Part shown: one piece after another, positions 57,689 through 64,000 of the stretch
How positions within the stretch are numbered: the first letter of the stretch is position 1
Layout: each line of letters begins with the position of its first letter
Assembly: GCA_018417955.1 (NCBI GenBank)
Contig: JACTVC010000008.1
Location: 248,001 to 312,000 of the forward strand
Direction of reading: 5' to 3'
Length of the DNA: 64,000 nt
From: Laccaria trichodermophora
Taxonomy: Eukaryota > Basidiomycota > Agaricomycetes > Agaricales > Hydnangiaceae
Program-made: the position numbers and the translations under genes
The notes under the pieces: generated by a model
What the model saw: the letters and a program-made list of their open reading frames with translations, nothing else
Database searches by the model: none
What the model was told of the DNA's origin: nothing

Positions 57689-59669
57689 ATGTCCCTCGAC
57701 GAGAAGGAAGATTTGGAAAAAGAAGGCGGGACATGGCAGCCTGTGACGGTGGTAGCGTCGTTGCCGGGCAATACTTCCCCTCTGTACGCGGACCGCTGGA
57801 CTAGAAAACTCTTGTCATATGGGGTAGAATCGCGAGGTACGTCTTTCTTGCACTTTTTTCCGCTGGGATGCGAACTTTTGTTGTAGGGATTCAACCAGTG
57901 CCGGTGGAGGAACGCACAGATACCCATTTCAGCAAGATCTTTTTTCTCTGGTTTTCGTGGAATGTCAATATCCTTACGTGAGTCATTCGTTGCGTATTGC
58001 GTACGGTAATGAGTTTTGACGGACTGATGTCCAGGTTCTCTGCTGGAACGCTGGGCCCTGCTATCTTTGGGCTTGGACTACGCGACTCGTGTCTGACCAT
58101 CCTGTTTTTCAACATCATATGTTGCGCGCCGCCTGCTTACTTGTACGTCATCCGTCTACTCCTGGCATTTGAAGGTTGACGCTGCGGTTAAGAGCGACAT
58201 GGGGTCCTAAACTTGGGATGCGGCAGATGGTCACATCACGATATTCATTTGGGTACGTGGGCTTGGACTGTAGTATTGACCCACCATTTCCTGACCCTCA
58301 ATGATAGATACTACGGAATAATTATACCCTGCATCCTCGATCTTGTCAACATGTTTGGGTTCTCTATCCTCAACTGCATTCTTGGGGGGCAGGCTCTCGC
58401 AAGTGCAGGGAACGGAAACCTCAGCTGGACGTGAGCACCTTTGTCTTCCCCGTCAGGTCAGAAGTTACAGCATCTGATGCTTTATTAAACTTAGAGTGGG
58501 CATCGTTGTCATTGCTATCATCTCACTGCTGGTGTCGTTCTGTGGATACGAAGTTTTGAACTGGTGAGCCCAGGCTCTTTCTTTACCTATGATTTCTGAT
58601 GTCAAATAGGTACGAAAAAATGTCATGGGCCCCAGTACTGATCACGTTCATCATTGCCCTTGGAGTGGGAGGCAAACATCTGTCCAACCCTCCGCCTGCG
58701 GAACCTACAACGGCACCTGGTGTTCTTGGTTTCGCGGGCACCCTTGCTGGCTTTGCCATCACATTCTCAAGCCTAAGCTCCGATTTTACGACTTACTATC
58801 GGCCGGATGTCTCTGGGTAAGCTATTGCCGTGCTTGCATGTTATTTGAGCTACACTGACATATCGTCAGGTGGAGGATATTTGGCTACTCTTTTGCGGGG
58901 CTCTTATTACCCATTGTGCGTTACCATCGCGCGTCTTCGCCCTCTCACGTTCAACCCTTCCCTTGCAGGTTACTCTCCAGTGCCTTGGTGCTGCAGTAGT
59001 TATTGCAGCTCCTTCCATACCCGCTTGGGAACAAGGATACGCAGGTGGAAACATTGGCGGCCTCTTGGAGGCCATGGTCCGTCCCACCGGAGGATTCGGA
59101 AAGTTCCTCGCAGTGCTACTGAGTCTTTCAGTGGCAGGCAACATCGCAGGAACATTTTACTCGATATCACTGAACATCCAGATCTTTATTCCTCCCCTGG
59201 TTGTAGTTCCTCGATATGTATTCTCGCTAGTTGCTACGGCGATGTAAGTGCTCCCAATCGCCTTCTTCACAGAAACTTACATTCTCTTCTCAGAGTGATA
59301 CCAATATCGATTGTAGGCGCACACAGGTTCTATGACACGATCACCAACTTCCTTGGGCTGATCGGGTACTGGGCCAGCGCGTTCGTCGCCATTATCATTC
59401 TGGAACATCTTGTGATTCGACACAACAACCCTGCAGAGTATGACCTTGATGACTGGGACGCACCAAGAAGGTTACCTTCGGGCATTGCTGCTCTTGCTGC
59501 TGGGATAGCTTCGTTCGGACTTGTTATCCCTTGTATGAGCCAGGTGTGGTTCACGGGCCCAATCGCCAAAACGACGGGGGATATTGGCTTTGAGGTTGCG
59601 TTTGGGGTCAGTGCAGTACTATACCTTCCTTTTCGTTTGCTTGAGATTAGAATACTGGGGCATGTATGA
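57689..59669 (+). CDS. NCS1-type purine/cytosine permease, copy B, intact
   Basis: Plasma-membrane nucleobase or vitamin transporter of the fungal purine-cytosine permease (Fcy/Tpn1-like) family; substrate unknown. Ten exons: 57689-57836, 57887-57977, 58035-58142, 58193-58252, 58308-58430, 58495-58563, 58610-58816, 58870-58915, 58969-59243 and 59294-59669. All have GT-AG introns of 48-64 nt. Total 1,503 nt, 500 aa plus TGA, normal for the family. Visible blocks in order: DRWTRKLLSYG, TFSAGTLGPAIFGLGL, ATWGPKLGMRQM, LNCILGGQALASAGNG, GVGGKHLSNPP, SWEQG-like loop then GYAGGNIGGLLEAM, SLSVAGNIAGTFYS, HRFYDTITNFLGLIGYW, and a C-terminal IRILGHV. About 12 hydrophobic segments. The ATG is the first in frame after the upstream gene's polyadenylation signal. 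It is the only demonstrably complete permease of the three in the window. Confidence 0.92.
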
Positions 59670-62600
59670 TATATATGTGCAAGACATGCCTGCGCATATT
59701 CTAGCGAAATTTCGCAATTGCACATGGACGTCACGTTGTCAAAATGCTCCAAGTTGTCGCGGACGAAAACGTTTGTCCTTTTAGTTTTACATGTTACGAT
59801 GCAACATCGCCCAAAAAAGGTCTCCACTTGGCCTAACGTCGAATACGGCGTTGGATTCATTCCACCTCATCTACGAAAGATAAATACACGGTTGAACAAC
59901 TGAAAACGCCGAGTTCTTGTGCACTGGCAGCGCGGGCCAGCTCATCTGGATTCCAAACAAGGTAAAGGGCGGGATTCACGGCGAATCATAATGCCAGGGT
60001 GAAAAAAACTGTTTTGCGCTTGGCAACTCTTTCAATTCTTCGGAACGTGACCCCTGTACTGGTCATCCACACACGCTCCTACGTATCGTCCTCCCGACAC
60101 CAATGAGTCCTCAGCCTAACGGCGTGTTAGAGTTGCCGTCCGAACACCGTTTGTTCCTCGTCGAAAAGTTGTCCTAGTAGTAATCGGGCCCTGTCATATT
60201 TTGACGATAACGGCGCAGGGCGGGTGGGCCATGGCTCATAGGGGGCTGGGTTCAGAGACACGGGAGCGGCTTGAATGGGGAGGGGACGTTAATGTCGTTT
60301 GCAATGGCGAATTTGGCTCCTTTCAGCTTCAAGTGATTTTACACACAACCACGCAAGTCGATTGGGTTGAAGATTTGATGAACTCTGCTGCGGATGCCAG
60401 TAAGGAAGAACGCTATGATCGTTTCTTGTCGGAGGATACTATGTTTCTTGTAGTGGTTGGTGGGTTGTCGAGGAGGTTTGGTGATGATTCGTTGGCTTTT
60501 GCCCAGTTTGTGGCGTTTTAGAGGTAGGGGTGGAGAGCGGCGAGGGCGAGAGGGAGGGAGAGGTTGTATACACGGCTGAGGCGCATGCAGGTTTCTTTTG
60601 GTGGGGCTGAAAGGGTTCTTTCAGAGTCAGAGTCTTCGTCCAGGTCTGTCGCGTTTATTGGCATCCAATATGGGTTCTACGAATCTGGGCCATGGCGCAG
60701 CTGCGATGTATGCTAGCTCATGAGGGTCATGAGAAATTAATAGCAAACGTCGCAGCGTTTAGACTGGTTTAAGGGGACGTGTGGAATGAGGACCTCAAGA
60801 CTAGGTGTTTGATTACGTCTGTGGAGATTGTATGAGTGCTTTGAAGGAGTATTTTTTCCCCAAGATATACCTTGCTTGGTAGGAGGTGTTTCGAAGAAGT
60901 ATGGATCAGGAGACGCGCTCAGCGGTGGTCGAATCCTCTCCCATAGGGCCCCACAAACAAAGCCGATGCAAAAGTCAACTCGTGCCTGTCAAAGAAGGTG
61001 AGTTGGGCCGTGAATGACGACGACAACGATGGGCTCACCAGTTCGGCAAGTTTGGCACCATCAACTCCGATATTAGCCTCTCAGCGTATTTCACAACGAT
61101 GACGAGCCTCCAATATGCATTGTGAACGGCACATAAACCGTGCAGAAATCCGTCAAAGGTCCATATCGACAACCAGGTCTATAGATTCGTTAGCTACCGC
61201 CATGATGGGAACAAAGAGAGCCATACTCGGGAAGTCTCCACAATAAGATGTCAACCGATGAATCAAAAAAGCCGTCTGACCTCACGTTGATAAGATTTGA
61301 AGACCACGACCCTCCCTTTGCCTGTGAGCGCTCTTTCGAGCATCGAAGGCCTCGACAAAACTCAACCTCCCAGCACAGTTCACTGGTAAGGTCTGAGCCC
61401 AATCGGAACCTTCAAAGACGACTGTAAACGATCTGAGCTGCTACACGATAGATTGCGTCGTGAAAGACAGTTCAGAGGCGGGGTATGCACACCTTTCCGC
61501 AGCCATGGCTGCAGGTGGAAGACGCTTCCTTGGGCTTTGAAAGGGCATACTTGGGGCATACGGACGTCAATTCCTGGATCACAGGGTATGTAGAGAGAGT
61601 CGAAGTTCTTGTGAGCGTGCCTCCCAGCGTCTTTAATTAAAACAGCTGACAGGATGTGGGTATTACCAGGGCAGAGGTACCCGGAGACGATGGAAACGAG
61701 TCGACGATATGGTGATCAAGATTCAAAAAATGCGGTCAAATTGCGCTGATGGGGCATTGCGGATGAGACAGCTGAGTGGGAGGAGAAGGACAGATGGATT
61801 GGCGTGGATTGTGATGCCCCGGAGAGACTTGACCTGCTGAGTTTGAGGGTTGACATCCATTGGTGGGGACGTAGATGTCCGCGGGACTGTCGAGATCGTC
61901 TTCTTGCGTCTCCTGTGCCACTAACAAACTCAATCCGCTCGCCAACGCCGCATTCGTTCACGTTCCCCACGAATTGTGGTGATAGTCGAGGAGCGCCAAT
62001 TCAATTTCGACATCGAGCGAGCTTCTCCAGTCCGTTCGCACTGCAAACTCACTCCAGCTCGAAGACATCTGCCCGGTAGTATCTGCTACAGGGTGGCGAG
62101 TCTCCATCCTATCCACATGATTTCCAACCAACGAGTCCGAGGCTCGTTGACGTTCCAATCCCGTGAAAAGACAGGTAACAAAGGGAACTGGTCGTCTATC
62201 TGAGAAACGCAAACCGCGGAAATGCCAGAGCGCAGTGGGTGCCTGCCTGAGGATCCCGGGGTGGGTGACAGGCGAGATATATAGGACCGAGGTTGGGTTA
62301 GGGAAGGGGGAGTTTTTGAGCCATCGTTGGGGGGATGGTGATGGAGGAAGAGCTGGAGGTTGAACGTTGAGGAGCGGATGAGGGGATGGAGGGAAGCTTG
62401 GACAGTGCTTCGCCTTTTGCTCGTACGTTTCGCAGAAGAAAGATAGGTAATTTGAGGGAATGGAGGAGGCGGTTGTGAGATGGATGGAGCTGGACGGCTG
62501 CTAATGGGATGAGGGACGGATGTCGGTTGAAGGAGACAGATAAGGAGATAGATATTGATCAGGCTTCTTGCCCATCGTTTCCGTTCGTTTCATTTTATGC

Positions 62601-64000
62601 CTCTGGTTGCTGAAGGCTCGACATCGAGGTACTTCGGAGAAATACACCGCTATTCAGACTGTTAAATGCGAGTCAGAGACTCATAGTGGTGACGAATTAG
62701 AAAGTCTTACACAGGAATTATGACATTGTCCGGGCGAACTGGTCGTTCCCTGAAAATGTGAACCCATGCTTCAATCGTCAAGGCCCTGCTAATGTTGGAT
62801 TTCGCCCCAGAACGCTCGCACGCCCCAGCGGAGAGGTGGATTTCTAAGACTGAGTATTTGAGGTGTGCTGGCGAGAAAGTGCAATCTCGCGGGTTGGGAA
62901 AGTGCGTGGACAACGACAAACATTTGTGATAAGATCAATCACGACTTGGTTTATCACAAGCATCTCTCTCCTAGCCAGGATGCTCACCATCCAATCACCA
63001 TCTCTGCTCTACGTGCGCGTGAAGGCCCATCGTAGGCGTCGTCGAGCCACCTCGATGACATGGGTACGTACTCAGTACTCATTCCTCATCTGCTAACATT
63101 CTCATCGTCATTTCGTCAGTCCACAGAGTTGACCTGACATGACTATTTCAACGTCCCCATCTTTTTCTGGACAATATCTTCGCATAGACTTTCGACTGCC
63201 TCTAACACGCTGCGATCCTGGGGTTTCCGATGTCGGTCATTTGCCACACGCCTCCCAACACTCTTCCTCCTCTTTTGCCGCATCCTCATCGTTGTTCAAT
63301 GAAGGCAATGGCCACGATTTCCAGCAGCAACCTACAGGACGTTATTGAGTGCACTGATATCAGATGTGTGGATGATCTTGATGGACCGATGAACAACGGT
63401 GAGGTATATTCTCTATTTCAGATCCGTCTTCCATTCATACACACATTATCTAGTACCAAGGATCGTGTGTATCGCAAGCCGCTCGCGGGCGTCCATTTCT
63501 CCTCAATGGTTCTTTACCGTAACTCAAACGCAGGTAACGATCCTCTCTGTTTTTCGTCGCTTTCATCTAACCCTCCTCACAGTTAAAGCTTTTCGGGTGG
63601 CGAGATTAAAGAAAAGGAGACACCATTCAAAGGTCGTCACCCAGCAAGCCTCACAACCCGGTGTACTGATGTGGCAGATAACCGTGGACAGGAGGGATCG
63701 CCGGATACTTGGAGGATGTAGGTTCGTTCGATGTTAAAGTTTCAGCTGTTGCTGATGTGCCCTCAGGTCGGCAGAATTCAAGTTGGCTCGACAATACCGT
63801 TCGCCGGGGACATGATCTCAAACATACCACGGGTTGTTCAAAGACTTGGCATCTCTTCCATTCCGCTCGTTTGCACGCTACGTATATTGGCCTGGCCGTG
63901 GTCGTCCAATTGATTTGGTTTGGTAAGTGAGATTTCATCTGTACCGCTCCTTTTCTACCTCTCACTAGTCCGATCTAGAGCTACCAGTTCCTCGAACCTG
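59670..64000. other. Distal part of duplication copy B, unrecognised sequence
   Basis: Counterpart of 12890-17060 with the same short frames, such as a plus frame at 60229-60521 ending DDSLAFAQFVAF and plus frames at 63230-63586. Copy B carries an extra stretch of about 170 bp at 62290-62460 relative to copy A. No gene family is recognised. Confidence 0.5.

Larger units (their letters stand above)
55661..64000 (+). repeat. Segmental duplication, copy B (direct, runs off the window)
   Basis: Collinear with 8886-17060. The last bases of the window still match 17021-17060, so the true right boundary lies outside. Confidence 0.9.

Overview
The window is nuclear DNA of a mushroom-forming basidiomycete (Agaricomycetes). 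The evidence is many 50-65 nt GT-AG introns, a fungal NCS1 nucleobase permease, an F-box/LRR-like protein, a NACHT NLR-like protein, and the transposon set typical of this group (KDZ with CxC5/CxC6 clusters, a Plavaka-type transposase, a pogo/CENP-B-type DDE transposase). No species can be named from the sequence.

Layout. (1) 1-8.5 kb is gene-bearing: the 5' part of a permease (minus), a single-exon 855-codon disordered protein (plus) and an F-box protein (minus). (2) 8.9-17.06 kb and 55.66-64.0 kb are two direct copies of one segment of at least 8 kb: a YAP1-binding/glomulin-like gene, a permease, and about 4 kb of unrecognised sequence. Both glomulin-like copies are broken, in different places. 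Permease copy A carries one frameshift and copy B is intact. An older, inverted, decayed copy of the distal part lies at 50.9-53.6 kb. (3) 17-45.8 kb is a transposon island: a pogo-like element split by an LTR element with apparently identical LTRs and a 5-bp target duplication, two related non-autonomous elements with 8-bp target duplications, an internally deleted Plavaka transposase, a KDZ CxC5/CxC6 gene, a possible alpha-kinase remnant and a truncated transposon-type protein. (4) 46.3-50.7 kb holds the NLR-like gene.

The outstanding feature is the 3' part of the NACHT gene. After 575 codons the minus strand continues as a run of introns in which each acceptor AG lies exactly 3 nt before the next donor (GT, once GC). 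I count 36 such triplets. They fall in phase 0, none is a stop codon, and they lead to a short terminal exon with a stop. Seventeen lie in a 69-bp minisatellite, where each unit is a nearly invariant 66-nt intron plus a triplet that varies. The proposed gene would encode a receptor whose C-terminal residues are each specified by a separate one-codon exon, with a repeat array able to shuffle them. The splice-site geometry is read directly from the sequence; splicing itself is inferred.
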